Positions 44,735 through 53,206 of a DNA stretch of 64,000 bases are shown here, piece after piece; position 1 is the first letter of the stretch, and each line of letters starts with the position of its first letter. Both the position numbers and the translations under genes were made by a program. The stretch is taken from the NCBI GenBank assembly GCA_963814875.1, contig CAWFFJ010000023.1:62001-126000 (forward strand). The letters run 5' to 3'. The notes beneath the pieces are model-generated. The model was given only the letters and a program-made list of their open reading frames with translations, made no database searches and had not been told where the DNA came from. The DNA is from CAVSIS01 sp963814875 (lineage in GTDB: Bacteria > Acidobacteriota > Thermoanaerobaculia > Thermoanaerobaculales > Sulfomarinibacteraceae).

Positions 44735-46236
44735 TGGGGCGCCGCCGGCTCGAGCGGGCGGCGCCCGCGCTGTGGGCCGCCGCCGCCGGTCTCGCCCTCG
44801 CCGTCGCCCTGCCGGGACCAGGCTTGAGCCCGCTCGTTCTGGTCTTTCCGGGCCTCCTGCTGGCCTCGATCGCCGCCGCGCCGGGTTGGCGTTCCGCCGC
44901 CCTCGCCGGCCTCATCGGCGGCACGGTCCACTGGCTGGTCACCGTCCACTGGGTGCTGCCGGTGATGCACGACTACGGGCGGCTCCCGCTTGCTGCGGCG
45001 ATCGCCTGCCTGGTGGTGATGGCCGCGCTGCTCGGCCTGTCGTGGGGACTCGTGGCCGGCGTCGTCCGCCTGGTGCCTCCGCCGCTGCGGGTGGTGCTGC
45101 TGCCGTTCGCGTGGATCGCCGTCGAGGCGTGGCGCCAGATCCCGCCCTACGTCTTCCCGTGGAACCCGACCGCCGCCGCCCTTGCCTCGACCCCCGGCCT
45201 GCTCGCCTCGGCGCCGGTGTGGGGCGCGACCGGGATCGGGTGGGCGGCGACCGCTCTCGGCGCCGGGTTCGCCGGCGCCCTCCGGCGGGAGACGCGACGC
45301 GTTGGGTTCGCGACCGCCGCCGCCGCCGTCACTCTCACCCTCGCCTTCTCGGCCCTCGCCCCGGTCCCGCAGCCCGTGGGCCCGCTGGTCAGGGTGGCCA
45401 CGATCCAGCCCGGCACCGGCCTCGAGGTCAAGTGGGACCCCGAGCGCTGGCAGGAGATGGTCGCCGGGGTGTGGCGGCTGACCCGCGAGGCGGCCGCCGA
45501 CGGCGCCACGCTGGTGCTGTGGCCGGAGAGCGCGGTCCCGTTCTCGCTCGAGCGCGACCCGAGCTTCCGCGACACCGTGGTCGACCTCGCCCGCGAGCTC
45601 AACATCACGATCGTGCTCACCTCGATCGGCTCGACACCCGAGGGCGGGGCGACCAACTCGGCCTACGCGGTGTCGCCCGCCGGGGTCTCCCCGGTGCGCT
45701 ACGACAAGGTCCGGCTGGTGCCTTTCGGCGAGTACGTCCCGCTGGCCGCACACTTCGCCTTCACCCGGGCGCTGGTGCGCGAGGTCGGCCAGTTCACACC
45801 CGGCAGCGGGCCCGTCCTGCTTCCGGCGGGCGTGCCGCTCGGGATGTCGATCTGCTACGAGGTGGTGTTCGCGGACCTCGTGGCGGACCAGGTCCGAATC
45901 GGCGCGACGGTGCTCGCGACCCTCACCAACGACGCCTGGTACGGCTTCTCGTCGGCGCCCCACCAGCACTTCGAGCAGGCGGTGCTGCGCGCCGCCGAGG
46001 CCCGCCGGCCGCTGGTCCGTGCCGCGCTGACCGGGATCTCCGGCTTCGTCGACCCGACCGGCCGGGTCACTGCGCGGCTCGGCGTGGGGCGCTCGGGCGT
46101 GCTGGTGGAGCCCGTGCAGCCGTGCTCCGGCCTCACCCCGCGGGTGCGGTGGGGCGACTGGTGGGGCGTGTTCTCCGCGGTCCTGGCCGTGGCCCTGATC
46201 GCCCTCGGCCGTCGGCACCGACACCGGACGGAGTGA
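44734..46236 (+). CDS. lnt: apolipoprotein N-acyltransferase
   Basis: Inner-membrane enzyme adding the third acyl chain to lipoproteins. The 500-residue product has about six N-terminal membrane segments, then a nitrilase-fold periplasmic domain with catalytic Glu in LWPESAVPF near residue 264, Lys in YDKVRLVPFGEYVP near 323 and Cys in MSICYEVVF near 373, and a last membrane segment before RRHRHRTE. The GTG at 44734 overlaps the previous stop. Its presence implies a Gram-negative-type envelope. It is directly followed, at the stop codon, by a palindromic repeat that probably ends the transcript. Confidence 0.94.
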   Translation: MGRRRLERAAPALWAAAAGLALAVALPGPGLSPLVLVFPGLLLASIAAAPGWRSAALAGLIGGTVHWLVTVHWVLPVMHDYGRLPLAAAIACLVVMAALLGLSWGLVAGVVRLVPPPLRVVLLPFAWIAVEAWRQIPPYVFPWNPTAAALASTPGLLASAPVWGATGIGWAATALGAGFAGALRRETRRVGFATAAAAVTLTLAFSALAPVPQPVGPLVRVATIQPGTGLEVKWDPERWQEMVAGVWRLTREAAADGATLVLWPESAVPFSLERDPSFRDTVVDLARELNITIVLTSIGSTPEGGATNSAYAVSPAGVSPVRYDKVRLVPFGEYVPLAAHFAFTRALVREVGQFTPGSGPVLLPAGVPLGMSICYEVVFADLVADQVRIGATVLATLTNDAWYGFSSAPHQHFEQAVLRAAEARRPLVRAALTGISGFVDPTGRVTARLGVGRSGVLVEPVQPCSGLTPRVRWGDWWGVFSAVLAVALIALGRRHRHRTE

Positions 46237-46411
46237 ACCACCAAGACACCAAGACACCGAGCCATCGCAGGGACTGGAGAGTGATCTCGCAGGTCTCGGC
46301 GGCTGCTTTCAGCTGCCCCACGCACATCACTGAACGAGAGAGAAAGGCCCAGGAAGCGCCTCCGCTCTGGGACCCAACACGGCCCTCTTGGTGTCTTTGT
46401 GTCTTGGTGGT
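46237..46411. repeat. long-armed palindromic repeat P1 (ACCAAGACAC family)
   Basis: Left arm ACCACCAAGACACCAAGACA (46237-46256, continuing to 46261) begins one base after the lnt stop and is matched inverted by the right arm, whose last bases are TGTCTTGGTGGT (46400-46411). The arms are built of short AAGACAC units. The 124-base interior has no gene. P2 (55358) and P3 (63021) have the same design with different arm variants. The remainder to the prfB start (46412-46582) shows nothing definite. Confidence 0.7.
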
Positions 46412-46582
46412 GAGAATCCGCATCGACCAGGGGCCAACCACCCGGGGCCACCACACCGCCAGCTTCGGGTTACGAGCCAAACAAGCGATGCTCATTTCCG
46501 AGGCCGAACCCGGAATGGCAAGCCCCTGACTTCTGCTACCATCTTGCGTCCGACCCGCCGCATGCGGGCGGGAGGGGGCACC

Positions 46583-47681
46583 ATGCTCGACGAGGTCATC
46601 CAGCACGGCGACGCGGAGGTCGAACGCATCCAACGGCTGCGGGGGTACCTTTGACGAGGACGCGATTGCGGCCCAGCTCGCGGAGGCGGACGCCGACGCG
46701 CAGGACCCGAACATCTGGGGCGACCCCGAGCGCGCCCGCGAGGTAATGCGCCGGCGCAGCGAGCTACAGCGCTCGACCGAGACCGCCGCCAACCTGCGGA
46801 GCTCCGCGGAGGAGCTCGAGGTTCTGCTCGAGATGGCGCGCGAGGGCGAGGAAGGGATCGAGGACGAGCTGCGCAGCGTGCTCGAACGCCTGTCACCGAT
46901 GCTCGACCAGTTCGAACTTACCACCAAGATGACCGGCGAGCACGACGCGTCCAACTCCTTCGTCGAGGTCCACCCCGGCGCCGGCGGTACCGACTCCCAG
47001 GACTGGGCAGAGATGCTGTTGCGGATGTACACGCGCTGGTGCGAGCGGCGCGGATTCGACGCCGAGCTGATCGACGTGCAGTCGGGCGAGGAGGCCGGGA
47101 TCAAGAGCGCCACGCTCCTGGTCCGGGGCGATTACGCCTACGGAAACCTCCAGTCCGAGAACGGCATCCATCGGCTGGTGCGGATCTCGCCATTCGACTC
47201 CCAGGCGCGCCGCCATACCGCGTTCGCCTCGGTCCACGTCTATCCGGAGATCGACGAGGAAGTCGAGTTCGAGATCGACGAGAAGGACCTGCGCATCGAC
47301 CGCTACTGCTCATCTGGACCCGGCGGGCAGGGCGTCAACACCACCTACTCGGCGGTCCGGATCGTGCACTTGCCGACCGGTATCATCGTCACCTGCCAGA
47401 ACGAGCGCTCCCAGATCAAGAACCTCGCCACCGCGATGAAGGTGCTCAAGGCGCGCCTGTACGAGCTCGAGCTCCAGCGCCGCGAGGAAGAGCTGGACAA
47501 GCTCAAGGGTCCCAAGAAGGACATCTCCTGGGGCAACCAGATCCGCTCCTACGTGCTCCAGCCCTACCGGTTGGTCAAGGACCTGAGGACGGACTACGAG
47601 GTCGGCAACGCCGACCGTGTGCTGGACGGCGACCTCGACGGGTTCATCGAGGCCTTCCTCCAGTGGCAGGTCCAGCAGTAG
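46583..47681 (+). CDS. prfB: peptide chain release factor 2 (programmed frameshift)
   Basis: Terminates translation at UGA and UAA. The first 23 codons read MLDEVIQHGDAEVERIQRLR then GYL and stop at TGA (46652-46654); translation must shift +1 to continue DEDAIAAQLAEADADAQDPN and onward. Reader motifs: tripeptide anticodon SPF in RLVRISPFDSQARRHTAF near residue 201 and the catalytic GGQ in GPGGQGVNTTYSA near 246. Total about 365 residues, the family length. The start ATG has GGGAGGGGG upstream. The frameshift is the conserved autoregulatory device, not a lesion. Confidence 0.96.
46640..46655 (+). promoter_or_regulatory. RF2 programmed +1 frameshift site
   Basis: The sequence GGGGG-TAC-CTT-TGA-C has the internal Shine-Dalgarno-like G run three bases upstream of the slippery CTT and the in-frame TGA followed by C, the poor termination context. 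The encoded RLRGYL before the stop is the same as in the Escherichia coli site. Low RF2 lets the ribosome slip to TTT and make more RF2. Confidence 0.95.
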
Positions 47682-47854
47682 GACGGTTTTCGAGGGTTTA
47701 AGCGTTATGGCCTGGAGCTCGCGGCCTGCGGCCACGAGCCATGGCCGGTGATGGCGTCGCCGCGGCGATCGGCGGCCGCTCGCCCCGACGCCGCCCCCAC
47801 CGGCCTGCGATCCGCTGACGCGGATCGCCCAGGCCTCCCGGGGTGGATCGAGGT

Positions 47855-48225
47855 CGCCGATTCGACCCGCCCCGCCACCCCCCACCCACCGCCCTCGGAA
47901 ATCCGCGCATGGCGGGCGCTTCGCGCTCGCTCATGCGCGCCTTCCCGAGGGGTGCAGAAGATCAGAGCTCATCGCAAGGGCCTTCGATACGACCCGCGCG
48001 ATGCCGGATCGTCACCGACCATGGGGCGACCGGTTCGACACCCCCTCTGTCACCCGTGCGGTCTTTCCCGACATCAGCACTCAGGTCCAAACAACGACCC
48101 TGGAACTTCCTTCTCTCCACCCCTCAGAAAGCCTCACACGGCGGAGCACCCGGTGCTCCGACTTGGGTGGCTTTCTGAGGGCGGCTGGGTGGGGGGTGGT
48201 GGGGCGGGATGGAATCGGCAGTGGT
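47855..48225. repeat. nested inverted repeats filling the prfB-rocD gap
   Basis: Two arms of about 50 bases face each other. The left contains CCGATTCGACCCGCCCCGCC then ACCCCCCACCCACCGCCCTC (47858-47896). The right carries the complement of nearly the same sequence (GAGGGCGGCTGGGTGGGGGG, then TGGTGGGGCGGGATGG, 48177-48213). Just inside the right arm is a second, compact palindrome: CCTCAGAAAGCC with GGCTTTCTGAGG (48123-48134 and 48169-48180) enclosing CGGAGCACC-C-GGTGCTCCG. No coherent reading frame with family similarity spans 47682-48545, so this 860-base gap is non-coding repeat. Confidence 0.65.
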
Positions 48226-48280
48226 TTGCTTCTCAGCACGGACGCTCGAATCGGAGCTCACGGACCTCGTGGGCATCGGG

Positions 48281-48390
48281 CGGCCTGCGCCAGCAGGCCG
48301 GAGCGGGACGGTGGGTGGCGGCGGCGAACGGTCGCCGTTCGACGACGCCGCGCGCCGTCCCGCGTGGATCGCGGCTCCGAGCCGCGATCC
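48281..48390. repeat. two strong hairpins upstream of rocD
   Basis: CGGCCTGC-GCCA-GCAGGCCG at 48281-48300 and the 12-base perfect stem GGATCGCGGCTC-C-GAGCCGCGATCC at 48366-48390. Neither has a T run. They lie 155-265 bases before the rocD start and may be part of its leader or simply more of the dispersed palindromic sequence of this gap. Confidence 0.5.
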
Positions 48391-48545
48391 CGGGGCCCGG
48401 GCACGGCGTTCCGGGTTCACGACTCCCGAGGGCGGGTTGCACCGGATCCCGTCCCCGGTGTACCTTCGTCGGCGTCCCGGGAGCGGACGGGTCGACGTTG
48501 CTGGTCCCCGCCTGCCTGTCAACCTCACCACAGGGAGAGCGCACC

Positions 48546-49753
48546 ATGACCACCGCTTCTGACCTCATTGCCATCGAGGAGCGCTACGGCGCCCACAACT
48601 ACCACCCGCTCGACGTCGTCATCAGCCGCGCAGAGGGCTGCTGGGTGTGGGACGTCGAGGGCAGGCGCTACATGGACTGTCTGGCCGCCTACTCGGCGGT
48701 CAACCAGGGCCACTGCCACCCGCGCCTGGTCAAGGCCCTGGTCGGCCAGGCGTGCCGCGTCGCCTTGACCTCGCGCGCGTTCCGCAACGACCAGCTCGGC
48801 CCCTTCTGCCAGGAAATCTGCGAGCTCACCGGCTACCAGCGCATGCTGCCCATGAACTCCGGCGCCGAGGCGGTGGAGACCGCGATCAAGGCCGCCCGCA
48901 AGTGGGGCTACACGGTCAAGGGCATCCCCGACGAACCAGGCCGAGATCCTGGTATTCGACGGCAACTTCCACGGCCGCACCACGACCATCGTCGGCTTCT
49001 CCGCCGACCCGCGAGTACCGGTTCGGCTTCGGCCCCTTCACCCCCGGCTTCAAGATCCTGCCCTACGGCGACCTCGAGGCGGTCAAGGCGGCGATGAACC
49101 CGAACGTTGCGGCGATCCTGGTCGAGCCGATCCAGGGCGAGGCCGGCATCGTGTCGCCGCCCGCCGGCTTCCTGCGCCAGCTCCGCGAGCTGACCACCGC
49201 GCACCGCGCGCTGCTGATGGTCGACGAGATCCAGTCCGGTCTCGGCCGCACCGGCAGGCTGTTCTGCTTCGAGCACGAGGGCGTGCGCCCGGACGTGGTG
49301 ATCATCGGCAAGGCGCTCTCGGGCGGCATGTACCCGGTCTCGGCGGTGCTCGCCGACGACGAGGTGATGGGCGTGTTCCACCCCGGCGAGCACGGCTCGA
49401 CCTTCGGCGGCAACCCGCTCGGCGCCGCGGTCGCGCGCGAGGCGCTCAAGGTCATCGTCGAGGAGAAGCTGGTCGAGCGCTCGGCCGAGCTCGGCGACTA
49501 CCTTCTCGCCAAGCTGCGCGCGATCTCCTCACGCCACGTGGTCGAGGTCCGCGGCAAGGGTCTGTGGATCGGGATCGTGCTCTCCGCCGAGGCCGGCGGC
49601 GCGCGCCGCTTCTGCGAGGCGCTCCAGCAGCGCGGCATGCTGTGCAAGGAGACCCACCACACGGTGATCCGGATCGCGCCGCCGCTGGTGATCACCCGCG
49701 AGGAGGTCGACTGGGCCATCGAGCAGCTCACCGAGGTGCTCACCAGCCTCTGA
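48546..49753 (+). CDS. rocD: ornithine aminotransferase, interrupted by two frameshifts
   Basis: PLP enzyme converting ornithine and 2-oxoglutarate to glutamate semialdehyde and glutamate. Frame one (MTTASDLIAIEERYGAHNYH to KWGYTVKGIPDE) has the ornithine-type CRVALTSRAFRNDQLGPF. Near 48936 the homology moves one frame to AEILVFDGNFHGRTTTIVGF, then near 49010 moves again to YRFGFGPFTPGFKILPYGD and continues to the end, including DEIQSGLGRTG and the PLP lysine in VVIIGKALSGGMYPVS. All family parts are present, about 400 residues, so two single-base insertions in CC/CCC runs account for it. This could be assembly error or very recent decay. A GGGAGAG site precedes the ATG. Confidence 0.85.
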
Positions 49754-49896
49754 GTACGTGCAGCACATCCCGCACACGGTATCTCTCGGGTGGCGCGAAG
49801 CGGTGTCGTCTTTCAGTCTTGGCCTGCACACGATGGCGAGCGCCCCGAGAGCGTCTTCCCCGGCCGATTGCGATGATCCGAGATTCACCAGCCATC

Positions 49897-49942
49897 ACCT
49901 GATCCGCGCTGCTCGCCAGCAGGCGAGCAGCGCGGATCAGGT
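49897..49942. terminator. perfect 21-bp hairpin between convergent rocD and def
   Basis: ACCTGATCCGCGCTGCTCGC and one more base (49897-49917), loop AGCA, then the exact complement (49922-49942). It lies between two convergent genes and its right arm covers the def stop codon. No T run follows on either strand, so the stem alone would have to stop or protect both transcripts. The region 49754-49896 holds nothing else identified. Confidence 0.6.
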
Positions 49943-50452
49943 CCAGACGCCCAGCGAGCGCATCTTCGCCACCCGGCGCAGGAACATGGTGCGCTTGAGG
50001 CCCTTGAGGTGGTGGACCAGGAGCACGCCGTCGAGGTGGTCGACCTCGTGGCAGAACGCCTGTGCGAGCAGCCCGTCGGCCTCCATCTCGCGGCGCTCCC
50101 CGGCGAGGTCCTGGAAGCCGAGCCGCAGCCGGCGCGGGCGCACCAGCGTGGTGTAGAGGCCGGGGAAGGACAGACAGCCCTCCTCGAGGGAGACCTTGCC
50201 GTCGCTCCACAGGATCTCCGGGTTCGCGATCACCAGCTTCTGGTCGGGGTCCTTGCCGACCGACAGGTCGACCACGGCGAGGCGGAGGTTGACGCCGATC
50301 TGGGGTGCGGCGAGGCCGAGCCCCGGCGCCTTCCACCCGACCTCGAACATCTCCTCGGTGAGGACGGCGAGGGCCTCGTCGAAGACGTCGACCGGGGCAT
50401 TCTCCGCCTCGAGCCGCGGGTCGCCGTAGACCAGGATCGGCCGCAGGGCCAT
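49937..50452 (-). CDS. def: peptide deformylase
   Basis: Metalloenzyme removing the formyl group from nascent proteins. The 171-residue product has all three motifs: GLGLAAPQIG near residue 44, EEGCLSFPG near 89 with the metal Cys, and FCHEVDHLDG near 134 with the two metal His and catalytic Glu. The ATG overlaps the upstream stop by one base (TGATG). It ends the YkgJ - amidohydrolase - TPR/cNMP - def operon. Confidence 0.95.
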   Translation of the reverse strand: MALRPILVYGDPRLEAENAPVDVFDEALAVLTEEMFEVGWKAPGLGLAAPQIGVNLRLAVVDLSVGKDPDQKLVIANPEILWSDGKVSLEEGCLSFPGLYTTLVRPRRLRLGFQDLAGERREMEADGLLAQAFCHEVDHLDGVLLVHHLKGLKRTMFLRRVAKMRSLGVWT

Positions 50453-51300
50453 CAGGCGTCCTCACGCATGCGCCGGATCACCGCTTCAACCGTCTCCTGG
50501 GCGCGGCGGGTGTAGAACTCCTCGAGCACCGTGTGGACCTCCGGATGCTCGCGGGCGATGCGATCGACGTCGTGCTTGGTGAGTTCGATGGCAACCACCG
50601 GGGTCTTGGCTGTGATGGTCGCGGTGCGGGGCTTCCCAGTGAGCAGCGAGACCTCACCGAAGAAGTCGCCGGCACCGAGCTCGGCGAGCGCGAGGTGCTC
50701 GCCGCTCGAGCCGAGGGTGAAAACCTTGACGGCACCGGAGACGACCAGGAACAGGCTCGAGCCGGCCTCGCCCTCGGTGACGATGATGTCGCCCTCCTCA
50801 TAGGTCCGCAGGGCGGTCGAGGTCAGGATCTCCTCGAGCGCCTCGCGCCGGAAGGCCGCGAACAGGGCCGAGGCGGCGAGCTCCTTGACCTCGCCCGGCG
50901 GTCTGCGCTGCGACGCCGCCGGCTTCGACCTCGTCTGGGCCATAGCGAGGCGCTCCTCCAGGGGCAGGTGCTCGCGCAGGTCCTCGTCGATGAGGCGCGC
51001 AAGTTCGGCGTGGACCTCGTCGAGCTCCGGATTGAGCTTGAGGACCTTCTTGTAAAGCGCGATCGCCTTGGCGTAGAAGCCGTCCTTCGCGTACTGCTCG
51101 GCGATCTCGCGGTAGACGCCGATCGCCTGCTCGCGGTTGCCGGCCATGCCGAGGATCTCCGCCTGGCGGAGGAGCAGGTTGAAATGGCGGGGGTTGCGCC
51201 TGAGCTCCCCAGCCACCGCCGCGAGCGCTGTGTCGTAGTCCTTGGCGGCGAGGTAGCGGTCGAGGTGCTCGATCTTCGGGCGCCGGAACGGCAGCTTCAT
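50452..51300 (-). CDS. TPR protein with C-terminal cyclic-nucleotide-binding domain
   Basis: A 282-residue soluble protein. Residues 10-115 form about three TPR-like helical hairpins (AAKDYDTALAAVAGELRRNP, AEQYAKDGFYAKAIALYKKV). Residues about 145-265 are a cNMP-binding fold with YEEGDIIVTEGEAGSSLFLV, the phosphate-binding-cassette position GDFFGEVSLLTGKPRTATIT and a C-terminal helix. There is no helix-turn-helix, so it is not a CRP-type regulator; it may tether a partner in response to cAMP/c-di-GMP or be ligand-free. The ATG overlaps the amidohydrolase stop as ATGA. Confidence 0.88.
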   Translation of the reverse strand: MKLPFRRPKIEHLDRYLAAKDYDTALAAVAGELRRNPRHFNLLLRQAEILGMAGNREQAIGVYREIAEQYAKDGFYAKAIALYKKVLKLNPELDEVHAELARLIDEDLREHLPLEERLAMAQTRSKPAASQRRPPGEVKELAASALFAAFRREALEEILTSTALRTYEEGDIIVTEGEAGSSLFLVVSGAVKVFTLGSSGEHLALAELGAGDFFGEVSLLTGKPRTATITAKTPVVAIELTKHDVDRIAREHPEVHTVLEEFYTRRAQETVEAVIRRMREDA

Positions 51301-52640
51301 GACGCCTCCTCGAGGCGCGCGCGGGTCGCCCGCCACGCCGAGCGGACCTGCTCGCGCAGCTCCTCCTCGGGCGCGGCGGTCAAGCGCCGGTCGCGCAGCA
51401 CGGGGTTGCCCCCGACCACCACGTGGCGCACGTCGGCCACCGAGGCCCCGTACACCACCCGCGAGGCCGGGTCGCCTCCGGGAAGCATCGACCAGCCGTC
51501 GAGGCCGAGGACGACCAGATCGGCGGCCTTGCCGGGTTCGAGCGTGCCGACCTCGTGCTCGAGGTGCAGCGCACGCGCCCCGTCGCGGGTCGCGAGCCCG
51601 AGAACGGTCCATGCATCCATGGCTCGGGGGCCGTGGCGCAGGGTGTGCAGGGTCGCGGCAAGGCTCATTTCGTGGAAGACCGACAGCCGATTGTTGCACG
51701 GGGGACCGTCCGCGCCGAGCGCGACCGGGATTCCGGCGGACATCAAGCGGGGTATGTCGGCGATCCCGGAGGCGAGCTTGAGGTTGGCGCCTGGACAGTG
51801 GCACACCCGGGTGCGGGTCGCGGCGAGCCGCTCGACCTCGTCCGGCGAGAGGTGGACGCAGTGCGCGAGCACAACGTCCTCGCCGGTGAGCCCGACCTCG
51901 TCCAGGTAGGCAATCGTCGAGCGCCCGGTCGCGGCTTCGACGGCGGCGACCTCGGCCCGGTTCTCGGCGGCGTGGGTCTCCAGCAGCCAACCGTGGCGGC
52001 GGGCGAGCGCCCCCGAGCGTTCGAGCAAGGAGCGCGTGCACGACAGCGCAAACCGCGGCGCGACCGCGTAGCGGAGACGGCCGTCAGCCGCACCGTGCCA
52101 GCGCCGCCCGAGCGCCTCGGCATCGGCGAGCGAGTCGTCCTCGTCCTCGAGCAGGCCCGCCGGCACGCCGTTGCCGACGTTCATGTGGGTTTTGCCCGAG
52201 ATCAGCCGGATCCCGAGCCGCTCGGCCTGGCGAAAGACGCGTTCGTGGTCATGGGTGGTGCCGAAGTCGAGTGCGGTGGTGGTCCCGCCGGCGAGCAGCT
52301 CCGCGATGCCGAGCACGGCGGCGGCCTCGACCCCGTCGCCGTCGAGCGCGGCCTCGTAGGGCCAGGTGCGCTGTGCGAGCCAGTCGAGCAGCTCGAGGTC
52401 GTCGGCCTGGTGGCGCAGCAGCGCCTGGACAACGTGGACGTGCCCCTGAACGAAGCCGGGCAGCACCAGCGCGTCGCCGGCGTCGAGCACCTCGCGCGCC
52501 TCGACCTCTGCGGCGGCGCCACGGATGACCTCGACGATGCGGCCGTTGGCAATCAGCACGTCGCCCGAGAACCACTCGCCGCGCTGCACCATCGGGAGGA
52601 CGGTGCCCCCGCGCACCAGCAGGTCGCAGGTGCGGGTCAC
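51297..52640 (-). CDS. amidohydrolase, methylthioadenosine/S-adenosylhomocysteine deaminase type
   Basis: A 447-residue metal-dependent deaminase of the TrzN/MtaD/SsnA group. Metal ligands are visible in FVQGHVHVVQALL near residue 65, the THAAENRAEV His near 223, AHCVHLSPDE near 256 and the Asp of LGADGPPCNNR near 307. The N-terminal strands (CDLLVRGGTVLP) and C-terminal GTLEPGKAADLVVLGLDG are typical of the composite domain. The GTG at 52640 has GGAG eight bases upstream. A purine-salvage or adenosine-derivative deaminase is most likely; the exact substrate is not decidable by sequence alone. Confidence 0.85.
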   Translation of the reverse strand: MTRTCDLLVRGGTVLPMVQRGEWFSGDVLIANGRIVEVIRGAAAEVEAREVLDAGDALVLPGFVQGHVHVVQALLRHQADDLELLDWLAQRTWPYEAALDGDGVEAAAVLGIAELLAGGTTTALDFGTTHDHERVFRQAERLGIRLISGKTHMNVGNGVPAGLLEDEDDSLADAEALGRRWHGAADGRLRYAVAPRFALSCTRSLLERSGALARRHGWLLETHAAENRAEVAAVEAATGRSTIAYLDEVGLTGEDVVLAHCVHLSPDEVERLAATRTRVCHCPGANLKLASGIADIPRLMSAGIPVALGADGPPCNNRLSVFHEMSLAATLHTLRHGPRAMDAWTVLGLATRDGARALHLEHEVGTLEPGKAADLVVLGLDGWSMLPGGDPASRVVYGASVADVRHVVVGGNPVLRDRRLTAAPEEELREQVRSAWRATRARLEEAS

Positions 52641-52662
52641 CGACGGATCTCCGGCCGGAACC

Positions 52663-53088
52663 TCACCGCCCAGTCCGCTCGTCCACGCCCGCCTCCAGGC
52701 GGGCGGCGATCTCGCGTTCCTCGGTCTCGATGCTGCGTGCGAGCCACTCACGGTCGCCGGCGGAGAAGCGGAACCGTTGGGCGTAGGGGCAGAACTCGTG
52801 GAGGTCGGGCTCGTTGCTGACCACGTTCCACACCAGCGGGTAGAGCACGCAGCCTTCGGGCCTATTGGCGTAGACGCGGCAGCGTCCCTCGGTCAGGAAG
52901 ACACACCGATCCCCGACCGTCACCAGCCGAAGAGAACCGTCGTCGGCCCCGCGGTAGAATCCGCGTTCGCCGGCCGTCTCGAGACGCTGGACGTCCTCGA
53001 GAGTGAGCGACATCTCCGTCTCCACGCAGCAGGCGTGGCAGCCGTAGCGAACGCACGGCGACAGCGAGGAGTAGGATCTAGCCTGCAT
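52663..53088 (-). CDS. YkgJ-family cysteine-cluster protein
   Basis: A 141-residue protein with the Cys pattern of the YkgJ/UPF0153 zinc- or iron-binding family: YGCHACCVETEM near residue 16, RCVFLTEGRCRVYANRPEGC near 61 and FCPYAQRF near 99. At least seven conserved Cys could bind a metal cluster. Biochemical role is not established for the family. It heads the operon with the amidohydrolase (22-base gap). The 118 bases upstream to the acyl-CoA dehydrogenase stop contain no recognised signal. Confidence 0.85.
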   Translation of the reverse strand: MQARSYSSLSPCVRYGCHACCVETEMSLTLEDVQRLETAGERGFYRGADDGSLRLVTVGDRCVFLTEGRCRVYANRPEGCVLYPLVWNVVSNEPDLHEFCPYAQRFRFSAGDREWLARSIETEEREIAARLEAGVDERTGR

Positions 53089-53206
53089 TTCTCACCGCTG
53101 CCCCGGATCCGGCCGGCAAGCGTCCGGATGGGCACAACTCCAACCAGTATAGCGATCTGGGGTTCAAGCCTCCTGTGGGCCGGTACAGCACCCCGCGGGT
53201 GAATGC

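Noticed and set aside
46583..46654. Short 23-codon ORF ending in TGA before RF2
   Set aside because: It is the leader part of prfB with the conserved programmed frameshift, not a separate gene or a mutation.
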